From Plantago major (Eukaryota; Streptophyta; Magnoliopsida; Lamiales; Plantaginaceae), in contig CM048839.1 of the NCBI GenBank assembly GCA_026545765.1, positions 3,472,001 through 3,536,000 on the forward strand: a stretch of DNA of 64,000 bases, read 5' to 3'. Every line of letters starts with the position of its first letter. The first letter of the stretch is position 1. The notes beneath the pieces are model-generated. The model saw only the letters and a list, made by a program, of their open reading frames with translations, did no database searches and was not told the DNA's origin. Made by a program: the position numbers and the translations under genes. Shown one piece after another: positions 36,377 to 48,148 of the stretch.

Positions 36377-37596
36377 ATGGAGCTGAGCCAGATGACACTG
36401 GAGATTTTCTCCAAGCTGGAGCAGAAATGGCTTCACCACTGCGAAGGCAAAAAAACTCGCGTGCTCAGCATCGACGGTGGCGGAACCACCGCCATTGTCG
36501 CCGCCAAAGCACTCGTCCACCTGGAGGAGCAGATCCAGTCGAAATCCGGCGATTCCTCCGCTCGAGTCGCCGATTTCTTCGACATAGTCGTCGGAACCGG
36601 AATCGGCGCTCTCCTCGCCGCGATGATCGTCTCCGACGACGGCTCCGGTCGACCGCTCTACTCCGCATCCGACGCCGCCAAATTCGTCGAATCGAATCAA
36701 TCTGACCTCTTCAGCGCCAGGAAATCCGGCGTGTTTCGTCGCCAAACGAGATTCTCAGCCAAAAGCATGGATTCAGTGCTGAAGCAGGCCTTCCGGAGAG
36801 AAGACGGTAGGGTGTTAACTCTCAAGGATACGTGTAAGCCGATCCTTGTCCCGTGTTTCGATTTGAACAGCTCGGCTCCGTTCGTTTTCTCGCGAGCCGA
36901 TGCGACCGAGTCGGCTAGCTTCGATTTCGAGCTCTGGAAGGTTATCCGTGCCACGTCAGCGACGCCGTCGATGTTCAAGCCGTTTAAGCTCTCTTCCACT
37001 GATGGAAAAACCTCCTGCCTGGCGGTTGACGGTGGATTGGTGATGAACAATCCGACTGCGGCTGCGGTTACTCATGTGCTGCATAACAAGCGGGATTTCC
37101 CGTCGGTTACCGGCGTGGATGATCTCCTAGTGCTGTCCGTTGGTAACGGGACGTTATCGAGTCCGTCGAAGATGAAAATTGGGCGGAACGGGGACTGTAA
37201 GACGACGTCGGTTGTCGGCATTGTGCTCGACGGTGTCTCGGAGACTGTTGATCAGCTCCTCGGCAATGCATTCTGCTGGAATCCCAATGATTACCTCCGA
37301 GTTCAGGTACTGTAATGTAATTTGTAATCTGTTATCACTAAACCAGCTTATGACTCGTTATAGGGACTGGTTACTAACAAACGGTGTTAATTTTACAGGC
37401 GAACGGAGTCGGAGAGAACGTATTGGTGGAGAGGGGAATTGAGTCGTTGCCGTTTGGCGGGAAACGGATGTTGACGGAGACAAATGGAGAGAGGATCGGA
37501 AGTTTTGTGCAACGACTCGTTGAAACGGGGAAGAGTAGCCTGCCGCCAAGTCCGTGCAAAGAGACGGCCGTTAGTCCGCTACTTGACGGACGTTAG
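36377..37596 (+). CDS. PLP9: Patatin-like phospholipase, group III (pPLA-III), PLP9-like
   Basis: Two exons (36377-37306 and 37399-37596) join in phase 0 across a 92-bp GT-AG intron and give 375 residues. The protein has an N-terminal helix, the oxyanion-hole motif D-G-G-G (33-36), G-T-G-I-G at 73-77 where classical patatins have G-x-S-x-G, and D-G-G at 218-220 (the catalytic aspartate motif). Loss of the canonical serine motif defines plant group III patatin-related enzymes, which act on phospholipids and galactolipids and influence cell elongation and lignin. The MELS start, length and C-terminus (SLPPSPCKE) agree with my memory of Arabidopsis PLP9/pPLA-IIIdelta. The exon is GC-rich against AT-rich flanks and is complete. 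The exact ortholog within PLP6-9 is the less certain part. Confidence 0.93.
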
Positions 37597-37899
37597 TAGG
37601 GATTTTCTATTATCGGGTCGGTTGGGTGTTTGTTAAAGTTTAAAAAAAAAAAACTAATGTTGGGTGGGTGGATCTTTGTCCTTTGTGGATTATTTATTTT
37701 TAAATTAGTAGACTTGCTTTAGCTGACTGTATGTCCCTATTTGTCAACTTTAACTAGGAGCAGTAAATCTTTAAGTAATTGTATTTGTACTAGTAATGAC
37801 AGCTTTATTAGGGCCTAATCTACCTTTTTTAGCTTTGTTATCAACGATTTTCTGATCGGAAATTAATTGTGTGCTTATATCAAGAAAGCATAGAGTATA

Positions 37900-37905
37900 A
37901 ATAAA
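37900..37905 (+). terminator. Poly(A) signal candidate of the patatin-like gene
   Basis: AATAAA about 300 bases after the stop codon, in T-rich DNA. It is the best candidate, not proven. Confidence 0.4.
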
Positions 37906-37909
37906 GATT

Positions 37910-40900
37910 TGTTGGCTTTAATTTATGTTATAGTGCATCTTCTTTGTAGGTTGCATTTCATTTATTGTAGAGTATTGGGAATTCATTTTGTTTGGAGTTG
38001 TTGGTGTAAATGTTTAACCACCAGTAGTAAATTCTGATGCTTACATGGAGACCAGCTGTTAGAATTTGCATTGAATCTCCAAACACTTCTACTTAGTACT
38101 CTCAAATTATAACCCCATCCAACACCATTCTTTTGGGATACGCCTATCGTCGTCCAATTCATGGGTACCCGGCTGGTAGCTAAGTTCGATCCATGTTCAT
38201 TCAATATGGTGTTTGAGTTGAGTTCGAACTTAACTTGTAATTCGTTTATTATCAAGTTAATTAGGACTCAACTCGTTGATACTGTACTGGATTAGATTAG
38301 TATCTTTTTACTATTTATATTTATTTTTCGGTATCAAAACTCGAATCAAATGAGATTAACTCGAACTTAATTATTGTGATATATGTTTGGTTCCAAAACT
38401 ATTGCAACTCATGTTTCACCTTCTAACAGTTGAACACTCTTCAATAAAAGAACAGTGCCTCAAATACCGAGATGGATGGGTTTATAGTTAATATAGTTCC
38501 ACATGAAACAGTAAAAAGGTTTGTGAAACTTTACTTTTCCATTCAAGATTCAATCTTATCTACATGGATACAGTAGTTTGTACAATGAAAGAGGGTTAAA
38601 ATAGTTCCAGATGCAGATGAATACTATTGTGAAGCTGGTAGGGGTACAGTTTTGGTACATGGTATATGTGTGTAGGGATATTTTGTTACTCCTTCATCCT
38701 TCTTCTTCAATGGAGTTGGTAATTGATAGGGCCACTGATTGTTCAATCATATTAAATATATAGACCCATAAGTTGTTGGCTTTCCTGTCCTTTTCCTCTA
38801 GCCTTTTGGCTGCCTGTAATTTCACTATTAATTAGACTATCCTTGTTGCCTAAAGAATTAGTACCCCTTAGGTGGATGGTTTATCTCCTCCTATCTAAAG
38901 GTTGGACTTTGATCATAACCTACCGAATACTAATCAGTTGAAATAAGACTCTTTTAGTCCGGCTTAATAAGTCCTGGACTAATTTTTAGGGAAATAAGTT
39001 CGCCCACAAACCAACACATTGATAAGTCATGGACTAATTTTAGATCTTAAATTTTAGATTGTTACCCTAATTTGAATTCTCACGGTCGACTATATTGTCA
39101 TTTTCTACTTTGGTTCATGTCGATATTTTCCATGTACGACTAATCGAACCGATCACCGTCACTGCTACCATTTCTAGGGATGATTCTCCACCGGCTGGTC
39201 CATTAATATTTTGGATTTCACCCTCCTAACCCTCGGAAAAACCTCATATATGTAATCCCCCCTCGAGGTTGAAATCCTGGGTCCGCCCCTGATCATGTGT
39301 AATGGATAGCTTGTTCCTTAGTGCAAATAGTGTGATTTTCGCGTCCAACCATTTACATGTGTTTGTTTGATGGTACCAATGGTACATTACTTCATGTAAA
39401 GTACACCCCGCTAGCTTGCTTGAAATCATGGTGGTAGTAAGGATGAGTGATTCTTGTAACGGTTTTGGAGTTGTGACTTGTGATGGAGCGCCCTTCTAAT
39501 TAGCCGAGTATCTATCGTGCTCTTTGGCACTTTGATCGAGTAGTAAAAACATTATTTACCGTTAAAAAAAAAAAAAAATCTTGCACAGTTCTTTATTTCT
39601 TTCTGTTTGCTCTTTTTCATCGTTCTGGCACAAAAAGGGATAACAAACCTCCTATCATGTTACACTTCCTTAAAAAATAGTCACACAAATCCATTCCAGT
39701 AAATCTTCAGCTATAGGCTATAGTATAGTTGAATCATCAGCATCACAAAAGGTTACATGCAAATCAGCTAATCACAAATTAGTTGACCCATCGCAAATGT
39801 GTCGCCTTTGGGACACATAATTTACATAAATAATCCATTTGCTTGTCTTAAGCTATGCTTTGACTCTCATAATAATTTGCAGAACCACACACATTTGTCT
39901 CATGCCAAACTAAACACAACGATCGTCGTAGATTAAGCATGAGTCACATTTATATCCCAGAGCACGCATCATGTAAAACGTAGAACAAAATCAAAATCGT
40001 ACTACTATATAGTATATGCGACAACATAAAACTTTCATTATCGTGTATTTATGTATCAAGATTCGTCATAGAAAGAGTAACAATGCGAGTTGGGTATAAT
40101 TTTGTCAAGTACATAATCTCCAAGATAGATTAGAAGCAGCTGACAAGTCAGTTCAAGCAATTTACGAAAATGATGTTCAAAAAAGGCCATCATACCAAAC
40201 TTTCTAAGTTTAATTCTATCATGGGAAAAAAAAAACAAGGGGAAACAAAATTTCAACCTTCACAGGATCTACTTTTCTAGTAATTGTTGCTAGCTGTACC
40301 TGAAAGGCTGAAACCAGGTGAATACTGAACACACATTCCTTCCACACGGAGATGGTGAACGATAACTTAAAGAAGCACGCTTGTATAAACTTACAGGCGG
40401 CCTTGATAATTGGTATAGAATTGGAAACTAATACCTTCTGTGTCTGGAATGCAACATTAAGTTTGGTATAGTTCGGCATAAGCACTAGCTAGTAGTACCA
40501 TTGATTCATTCCTGTAAGTTTGGTTTATGGCATAAGTGGAAACAGGATCAAGTAGAAAAGGTAATTGCTCAATGATACAAGCTATCTGCAACAAGTGGCA
40601 TCTAAATCCACTATGAGAACTTAATCTTCCAATACCTCTATATATGGAAATGAGAATATGGTTCAGCGATTTGTTTGTATGAACTAAATTAACAGAATCT
40701 GACTGCATAAATCAAGAAGTGCATAGTGTGCACAAGTAACCATGGGATGGTTTCTACGCACAATAACCACCCACGAATGATCAAAGATCCGCTAAGAAGA
40801 ATTCCGGAGCAAAATGATTCCACGCGAATGCTTGGACCTGAAACTACACATAACGGCATCAGTGGATAATAGAACATGACACATTCTTGTGGTGTATGAC

Positions 40901-42477
40901 ATTGTGGTAGGGGCATTTATTCTTGTCTTATAAATTGGTATTATAAGGAGTATTAAATGTATGATACACATTATGATAAACGCAAACTCAAACTCCAGAG
41001 CTATACTTTGAGTATTGGAAGATATGAAGAGTATGCAAAACTAACAACATAGATATATGAATATGATGATGCCATTTAAATATTCAATACAAAATATATA
41101 ACACTAGTGTGAAGCTGAGAAGAATGATTTGCAAAACAAGCCTTACATTGTGAGTATGGCGATACATGGTCATCTTACATCTCCCATTGCTCCATTCAGT
41201 TGCTACATGATTCTAATCTACCAGCTATTTTATTTTTTTGGATAATTTGATGAGCATCGGTAGTAAATGATTGATGGACAGTTTGGCGCGCAACCAAGAA
41301 CTTTGTTAAGTCACTATTCATCAGTTTAATTTCTTGTTTGTCATACAACTAAAAACTATGTTAAGTCACTGTTCCACTCACTAAAAACTATGTTAAGTCA
41401 CTGTTCCACTCACATAAAACTATATTAAGTCATTGTTCAACTAAAAACTATGTCGAAGTCTTATACCTATCATTTTATCAAACACATTATGGGAAAAAAA
41501 ACAATAAAAAATTAAAAATGCTATTGAAGTCGTCAAGCATATGAGGAAGAATAATATCTTTGACAAATATAGCATTGACATTCCAAATCTGGATGAAATT
41601 CCATGCAAGGTTCACAAACAGCAGATATGTACCTTCCAATTTGAAGGAATATATTCTTGTGCATGGCCTCTCAGACAATATGGATCAGCACTAAGGCCTT
41701 TTGGCAAAAGATAGGGTCAAAAAACTGTACTTGTCTTCCCTATAAATACAAGATCATTTCTAAACAAGGTTCTCATCCAATATATGAGAAGTTGATTATA
41801 AGGAAGATAGAGCTTACATGAAGAGAAAGAGCCTCTTGTCTACTAGCCAAGGATGACTTGCCTTGATAAATGTTCAGCAATGTATACATTCATTGCGAGT
41901 ATGGAAATCAGGCAGGTCAGCCTGGGCTATGTTGACAGGCTCTTCTTACCATGCTAGTTCTTTTCTTCCATGATGCCGCGTTTTGGAAAAGTTGAAGGTG
42001 TAATGTAAGATAACTTATCGCGATATAAGTATCTATATATTGGTGTTCATTATAACTTGTAACATGTCAATGTTTTCATGCATGTTGGGATAGTTTGAAC
42101 GTTGACTTTGATATCATACTGCCACGTTCGGGTTTGATTTAAATTAGTTTTAAAGTGGAGATTGAACGGTGACGAATATTAGAGGTAAGTTTTTTGTGTT
42201 TATTTAACTTGATTTTTTGTTCAAGTTCGTAAGTTGTGAATTGAAATATTCTCTAATTCAATTTGTGTTTTTTTTTTCCATCAAATGTTTGGAGTAAGTG
42301 ATTATCCGGACCAACAACAACATCCAGTTTCACATTCAAGAAAGCATAAAATCAAGCACTAAGAAATCCATATTTGGCGAAGTTCGGATAAATCACATCA
42401 AATTAGAAAATACTCCAAAAATCTAAAAAGGCCATAAACATAAGCCCAACATTACAAACTATTATACTGACAAGAAA
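37910..42477. other. Intergenic DNA between the patatin-like and phytocyanin genes
   Basis: No gene is supported. Visible items are an A15 tract at 39564-39578 after TTTACCGTT, which may be the tail of an old retroposon, and a 32-bp repeat at 41348-41450. There is also a TGGGTCCGCCCCTG motif near 39280, of a type often seen in plant repeats. Short minus-strand frames at 39250-41680 show no domains. Confidence 0.5.
41348..41450 (+). repeat. 32-bp tandem repeat, about three copies
   Basis: Units ACTAAAAACTATGTTAAGTC plus ACTGTTCCACTC start at 41348 and 41380. A shorter diverged copy follows at about 41412 and a partial one at 41440. Confidence 0.8.
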
Positions 42478-43713
42478 TCAACAGCACAAAATCCAAATAA
42501 GACACATCAACATCCAGCCATAGCCACTGAACAACCTCACAAGTGATTGTCCACTGTTATGAATTGGGCCTGATGCTAGTGGGCTGCCTGGAGAAGAGGC
42601 CTGGGGGACTGGCACCACATGAGGTTCTGGAACTGGGCTTGGGGCGGGAGCGACAGTGTGCCGTTTGTGAGTCTTTGCCACTCTGCAATCCACCTTCTGT
42701 CCGGCCTGACAATGGCCCACGAAGCCGCATATGAAGTAGTAGTGGCCGTGGCTCTTGATGGTGACAGAGTCGTTGCCGGTGGCATATGTGACCATAGGAG
42801 AGGTGGTGTCGCACGCGTGATAGTCCGCACGACTCACTTGTAGCACATTGTGATACCTCGGATCATATTCAAAAACTACAAGCAACAAAGATAATGAGAA
42901 TTAGATAACTTTGTGAATGCTATATAAGATTAATGTTCATGAGCATCACAATTATTTACAAGTAGTTGTTCAAGAAAATTTACTTGAAAAATGTCTACCA
43001 ATATCCATATAAAGCACTAAGTAGCAATCTACTAGTCGGGATATTGTATTTAATAAGTAAAATAAAATATATCAATATAATATACAAATCACGTTTGCCA
43101 TATTGTCACTTAAGAATTCATTGATTGCCGATATCGATGATAACTAATTAAAACTTGTACAAATTGAAAGTTAAAAGAGGATAAGAAAAATGAAAACGGT
43201 ATTTGAGTGTGTATGGTTACACTCTAACATTTAAAAGAGAAAACCCTCATCTTTTATGGTAGAAAGAAAGAAGCTTAAAGATACAAAATATGAAAAAGCT
43301 TACCAATAGCACACCGACTTTAAAATTCTTGTAAGAAGTCCATTTGTAAAACCTTAATTTCACACTAAAATTACACATTTTCCTACTAACATTTACACAT
43401 CTTGGTCGACACATGTTCATGCTTTCTCATATCTTTCAGCTAAAATCTAAAAACTACATATCAACCTAACATCTAAAGTTATAACGGTTACTGTGTTGCA
43501 AAAACAAAGAAAGATACTGAAATTTTACAAAATCTGAAAAAGCTTACCAATAGTATCACCGACTTTAAAAGTCTTGGAGGATGCCCATTTGTCGTAATCC
43601 ACGTTGCCAATGGGAGTCCACCCGGCAGAATCGCCAACTTTGTACACGACACCTTCACAGACAGACACAACCAGCAACAAGAACAACAGAACTTTTGTTT
43701 TCTCCAAACCCAT
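42478..43713 (-). CDS. Phytocyanin, stellacyanin/mavicyanin type, GPI-anchor-like tail
   Basis: Two exons on the minus strand (43713-43548 and 42875-42478) are joined in phase 1 across a 672-bp GT-AG intron, giving 187 residues. Residues 1-21 form a signal peptide. The plastocyanin-like domain follows with copper ligands H64, C105, H110 and Q115. Glutamine as axial ligand is the stellacyanin mark, where plantacyanins and uclacyanins have methionine. C77 and C111 would form the usual disulfide. A Pro/Ser-rich stretch (131-154), arabinogalactan-like, precedes a hydrophobic C-terminus fitting a GPI signal. The family carries out small electron-transfer reactions at the cell surface; substrates are mostly unknown. 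The single intron sits at the standard family position (GDTI/VFEYD). An exon 1 duplicate lies in the intron. Confidence 0.92.
43283..43347 (-). pseudogene. Partial duplicate of phytocyanin exon 1 inside the intron
   Basis: This segment is similar to 43527-43592, which spans the end of exon 1, its donor site and the first bases of the intron. The copy keeps the AATTTTAAAGTCGGTG part and a GTAAGC donor but has lost the open frame further upstream. It has no acceptor of its own that I can see, so it is probably not spliced in. Confidence 0.85.
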
Positions 43714-43794
43714 GATGAAAAGAGTTTTTCTTTTCTTGCCAACTTCAAGTTTTGTAGTGAAGAAAGAGTGTGAAGATTGCTGAAAGGGAGATCA

Positions 43795-43801
43795 TTAAAT
43801 A
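43795..43801 (-). promoter_or_regulatory. TATA-like box of the phytocyanin gene
   Basis: On the minus strand, TATTTAA stands about 82 bases before the ATG, with a CT-rich leader between. This spacing is plausible for a short 5' UTR. Confidence 0.5.
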
Positions 43802-43869
43802 GAATGTGCTGGTTGAAAAGGCCAAAAAAGGGTTGGTTTAAGTAGTGTGCAGTGAAAAGAATCACAATA

Positions 43870-45031
43870 TGGGCATGAGCAGAGAAGGTTTGTTGGTGTG
43901 ATTTATGTATGTCTTCATGTAATTATTGCAAGTGAAACGTGAGTTACCATGTTTGTTTTGCCAGGTCCTTGACTGGTTATTCCATCCCCATTCTAAATAG
44001 TTAATACTGACGTACTACTCCAATAGAAGGCATACAACTAAAGGTTTTTTTTAAGTCACTATTACACTCCATAAAATCGAGTTATTTTTCATCTGTTAAA
44101 GTTTTGTGAAAATCAAGTTTGTTAAAGTTATACGCCAATCAGTCTACTAGAAGCTGCTAACACAGTTTCGATCATAGAAGGAAGAAGTTTGTCTCAAATT
44201 TCAATGGAAAAAAACATGAACAATGTGACTGGTTAATACACTGTTCTATGTGGGTCTGTATAAATGGAGTAAAATTTAATTATAACCTTTTATGGGTAAT
44301 CGAATCCATTTATGGTTGCGTGAACGTATGAGAGAGAGTAATATCGCTTCCAGCACCACATGGATGACTTGGTTAGAAAATAAATGAGGGGAAAAAAAGA
44401 GGAATACTTTAATCTTGGAACAATCGAGTCGCATTAGTGATCTAATTTATACAAGTTTGAGTTAATAGTACTGGGATACAGGTTTACCATCGTCCACCTA
44501 ATGGGTTGCACCTCTAGTTAAAACAATATAGTAGAGAAGTCTGGTGCTCTTATACAAATCGAGCCTTAACGAGAGAACAAGAGCTCGATTCGGTTCGGTC
44601 CGAACTCAACTCGTTCAATTAGTTGATTTGAGAATGAGGCTCATCATAAGCTCACTTTGCTTATCGAGTCAAGTAAGAAATTCACCCAGCGAGTGATGTT
44701 TTGGGTAATGAGTTCACCAATCTAGAACCGAACGAGTGGAGTTCAAGTTTAACTATTCTAAACTATGTTACCCGGACTCTTCAATTCGCACTGCTACCCG
44801 TGACGAACACTTGACAGCTGGACATGGGTGTAGGTATGTGACACTTCATTTATGCCAAAAGTGAGTTTTTTTCATTGAAATAGCCATGTCCGAAATCCAA
44901 ATACACACCTATGTCTGGTACTTGGTTTTGAGTGTGGGTAACATAGATTATGAACTGAGTTTGAAAAATTAGTTCGTTCTGTCAATATGTGAGTTGAGCT
45001 CGCACTCGATGAATGAGATTTGGGGCTCTAA
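43870..45031. other. Intergenic DNA before the PIF/Harbinger element
   Basis: CTCGA/TCGAG-type motifs at 44560-45010 resemble subterminal repeats of a hAT-like element, but no ends were found. No gene is supported. Confidence 0.4.
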
Positions 45032-45102
45032 GACGAGCTGCAACGCAGCTCGTCACCCACATGCTGACGCGCCGTTCTCCCGTCACTATGTGACGGGAGA
45101 AC
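45032..45102. other. Double hairpin at the left end of the PIF/Harbinger element
   Basis: The tip itself is a 10-bp stem (GACGAGCTGC / GCAGCTCGTC, loop AAC, 45032-45054). A second perfect 13-bp stem follows (GTTCTCCCGTCAC / GTGACGGGAGAAC, loop TAT, 45074-45102). The inner stem contains the CGTCAC motif repeated at the right end, which suggests transposase binding. Confidence 0.85.
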
Positions 45103-45242
45103 AAAAGTGGCAGCAGTTGGTTTTGTTTTTTTTTTTATTTTTAAAATCCGTTTAATTTTTAAACGGCTATAACTTTCAAAATAAAAATGTAAAAAATAAA
45201 TAAAAATCACCAACGGCTTTATTTTTTCGAGATCTATAAAAT

Positions 45243-46316
45243 GAGACCAGTAACACACCCGGATCCTACCAAGAGTTGATGCAAAAGCTCAACGAAAACA
45301 CTTCTCAACAACCCCAACCGAGCTTCGTTCGCCCTTTGTTTCAAAGCTCGTACCAAGACCCCTACACTCAAAATTACCATTCTCCAACCTCCCAAACACC
45401 AATATTTTAGGAAGCACCCGAAGTTGTTCCTGAAACGCAGCCGGAAAGTCAACCGAACCGGAGGCGTGGGAAAGGGAAAGCCAAAAGACACGGAATGAGG
45501 GACGGCCAATAAAGGGAAAGGACGGAGCTCACTCTACAACACGAATGAGGACTTGGTTCTCATCTCTTGTTACATTGCTGTTAGCGCAAATCCGATCATT
45601 GGCACGAATCAGAGGTACGCAAGTTTGTTCAAGAAAGTCGAGGAGAAGTTCGAGGACGTGTGCGGAGGGATGGGAGGATGTACGGTTTGGAAAAAAAGCG
45701 GAGTCATGATTCACTTCGTCTCCGATTTAAGCGGATGAGAGATGACATTAATTGGTGGTTGATTTGTGTGGATCGTGCTACTAGGGTTGTCGGCGATCGG
45801 AGTGGCTACAATGAAGCTAATGTAACTGAAACCGCCCAGGAATTCTACAAAGAGAAGTCAGGTTGTAACGTCGGGTTCGCATTGTTCAAGCAGTGGGATG
45901 CCATGAAACAGTACCCAGAGTGGGAAATGAGGATGAACTTGGAGGAACAATACAAGAAGGTCGCAATAACTCCGAGGGTTGAGGTTCCGGATGATGAAGA
46001 TCCACCAATGGAATCAGCAGGTGCTAGTAGTGGGAGCAAGCGCCACAATGAGGACAGTGTCACGACTAACAAACAGCCTATGGGTCGTGACAAGGCAAAG
46101 AAGATGGCTAGAGGTGGTATTTCTGGCAACTCCGCAATGGATGCAATGAGCGAGGGATGGGTTAACTTTAATGAAAGTTATCCCCAATACCTTGAGTTGG
46201 AAAGACAGAAGCTGGAGTTTGCCCGCCAAAAGGAGGAACGTAGGATGAAGGAGAAGAAGATGGACATGTGGATGACACTTATGGGGAACTATGCAAACTT
46301 GACCCCCACAACATAA
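45243..46316 (+). pseudogene. PIF/Harbinger ORF1, Myb/SANT-like protein, broken
   Basis: The first part (from about 45243) is Q/S/P-rich and interrupted by stops near 45410 and 45510. The Myb/SANT-like domain begins in one frame (DLVLISCYIAVSANPIIG, ending at 45738). It continues in another from about 45660 (SLRLRFKRMRDDINWW, then KQWDAMKQYPEW) to the stop at 46316, with a charged coiled C-terminus. In active elements ORF1 helps the transposase enter the nucleus and bind the ends. This copy has at least one frameshift and two stops. Confidence 0.85.
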
Positions 46317-46526
46317 GGGAGGTTGTGATGCACTGCAGAAGGAATTGTTTCCGTCCGAGTAATGAGTTGGGAGCTTATTTTAGTTTGCTTGTTTTCAAAT
46401 TATGTGAGGTGTGGCTTGTTTGTTTTTTACTTTTCGGAGTGTGGCTTGTTTTTTACTTCCCGAAGTGTGTGGCTTGTTTGTGTTTTACTCTTCCAAGTAT
46501 CCGTTGTAATAAAATCAGTGTGCTTT

Positions 46527-46557
46527 GAATTTGAATTTGAATTTGAGTTTGAATTAT
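46527..46557. repeat. (GAATTT)n short repeat
   Basis: About five hexamer units in the spacer between the two transposon genes. Confidence 0.8.
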
Positions 46558-46856
46558 TTGAATTACGGAAAGTAAGTATTATGATTTATCCTTACTTTGT
46601 TAGGCATCTTATCTTTGCTTTGTCAGACATCTTGTCTTCAATTTCTTAGACATCTTATCTTCAATTAATGAGGCATCCAATGCATTGTGACTCAGCTATG
46701 ACTAAGAGATGAGTCACACATCTCCCACAACTTATCTATATAATGCAACCATAGAACACATTTTCAGACACAACAAACTACTTGCATTCATCACTTCTTC
46801 CATTATCTTAACTAAACAGAAAATACTCTATCTACTTCAATTTTCCAAAGATAATC

Positions 46857-48148
46857 ATGTCCACTTCATCATCTGTTGATGAAAGCTTGCTTGGTTCTTC
46901 TTCATCCAATCCTTTCACACAAATCCAAAGCATGATAATGCAAAATGTACCAAATATGATCCAACAATTCCAAAGAATAAAGAATAACCGGACGAGCCAC
47001 GACGGCCTAAGAAGAAGCATGCTTACATTGACAGAAGTCGAGAAGAGCGTGGCAAACAATTGGAGGAAGACTACTTCGGGGTTAACCCACCATATGCAGA
47101 TAAATTTCGACGGAGATTCAGAATGGAGAGGCCGTTGTTCGAACGGATGATTGCTGGTGTGGTGCGTCAAGATGAATTGTTTGTGTGCAAGCCATATGCT
47201 CTTGGCCGGCCGGGGTTAACCACACTACAAAAATGTACCGCAACCATTCGCATGCTAGCTTATGGGGCTTGTGCTGACTCGGTTGACGAGTACTGCTGGC
47301 TTAGTGAAAGCACGGCTCTCATGTGTCTTTCGCATTTTTGTGACGCTATGGTGGCTGAGTTTGGTCCAACATACATGCGGAGGGCCAATGAAGCCGATGT
47401 TCGAAGGATTCTGGCAATCAACGCTGCAAGAGGATTTGTGGGCATACTTGGGAGTATCGACTGTATGCACTGTACATGGAAGAACTGTCCCAAGGCGTGG
47501 CACGGTCAATTTCAAGGCAGAAGCAAAAAGCCTACCCTTGTTTTAGAAGTAGTAGCATCCCAAGATAATTGGATATGGCATTCATTCTTCGGAATTTTCG
47601 GAAAATACAATGACTTGTCGATCGTGCAACGTTCACCGGTGTTCGACGATCTCCTGAACGGCACGGCACCTCAGGTCATCTTTGAGGTCAATGGCCATCA
47701 GTACAACATGCCTTACTACTTAACTGATGGCATCTATCCAGCTTGGGCTACATTTGTTCCTGCCATCCCGAATCTGGTAACGCACAAAGAAGCCAAGTTC
47801 TCTGAGCGTCAGGAGTCTTGCTGGAAAGATGTGGAACGTGCTTTCAGAGTACTGCGAGCACGATTTGCAATTATACGAAATCCGACACTTGCACACGACA
47901 GGGCCACACTAAAAAAGATTATGGATTACTACATCACACTCCACAACATGATAGTTGAGGATGAGCGCCACAAATACCTCAACTATGACAAGGAAATCGA
48001 AGAGTTCGAACAAGATACCCGTGAGAATGTACCCCATGTGATTGATGGAGTTCGTATCCGACGAGCGCAATCAACAATAAATTCTATCCCGGAATACATG
48101 AACTTTTCACGGCAAATGCATAGTAGATGCACGCATGAAGAACTCTAA
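46857..48148 (+). CDS. PIF/Harbinger DDE transposase (HARBI1-like), one N-terminal frameshift
   Basis: The catalytic part is one open frame of 362 codons ending at 48148; its first in-frame ATG is at about 47123. Numbering from 47060, the triad is D134 (GSID), D223 (LTDGIYP) and E259 (DVERAF). The D-to-E gap is 35 residues, the D35E spacing of this family. The natural N-terminus (ATG 46857, S-rich then IQQFQRIKNNR) is in another frame. The change of frame falls near 46995-47005, before a basic R-R-P-K-K-K stretch. A translated product would lack the N-terminal helix region unless the shift is bypassed. The enzyme cuts at TTA/TAA targets. Confidence 0.9.

Noticed and set aside
36323..37050. 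Antisense and alternate-frame open frames over the patatin-like exon
   Set aside because: They arise from the GC-rich codon pattern of the real exon and have no domains.
39250..41680. Series of short minus-strand frames suggesting a gene with many exons
   Set aside because: No shared domain and no consistent splice phases could be found.
42543..42843. Open frames in other frames over phytocyanin exon 2
   Set aside because: They are shadows of the exon, with arginine/proline-rich content and no homology.
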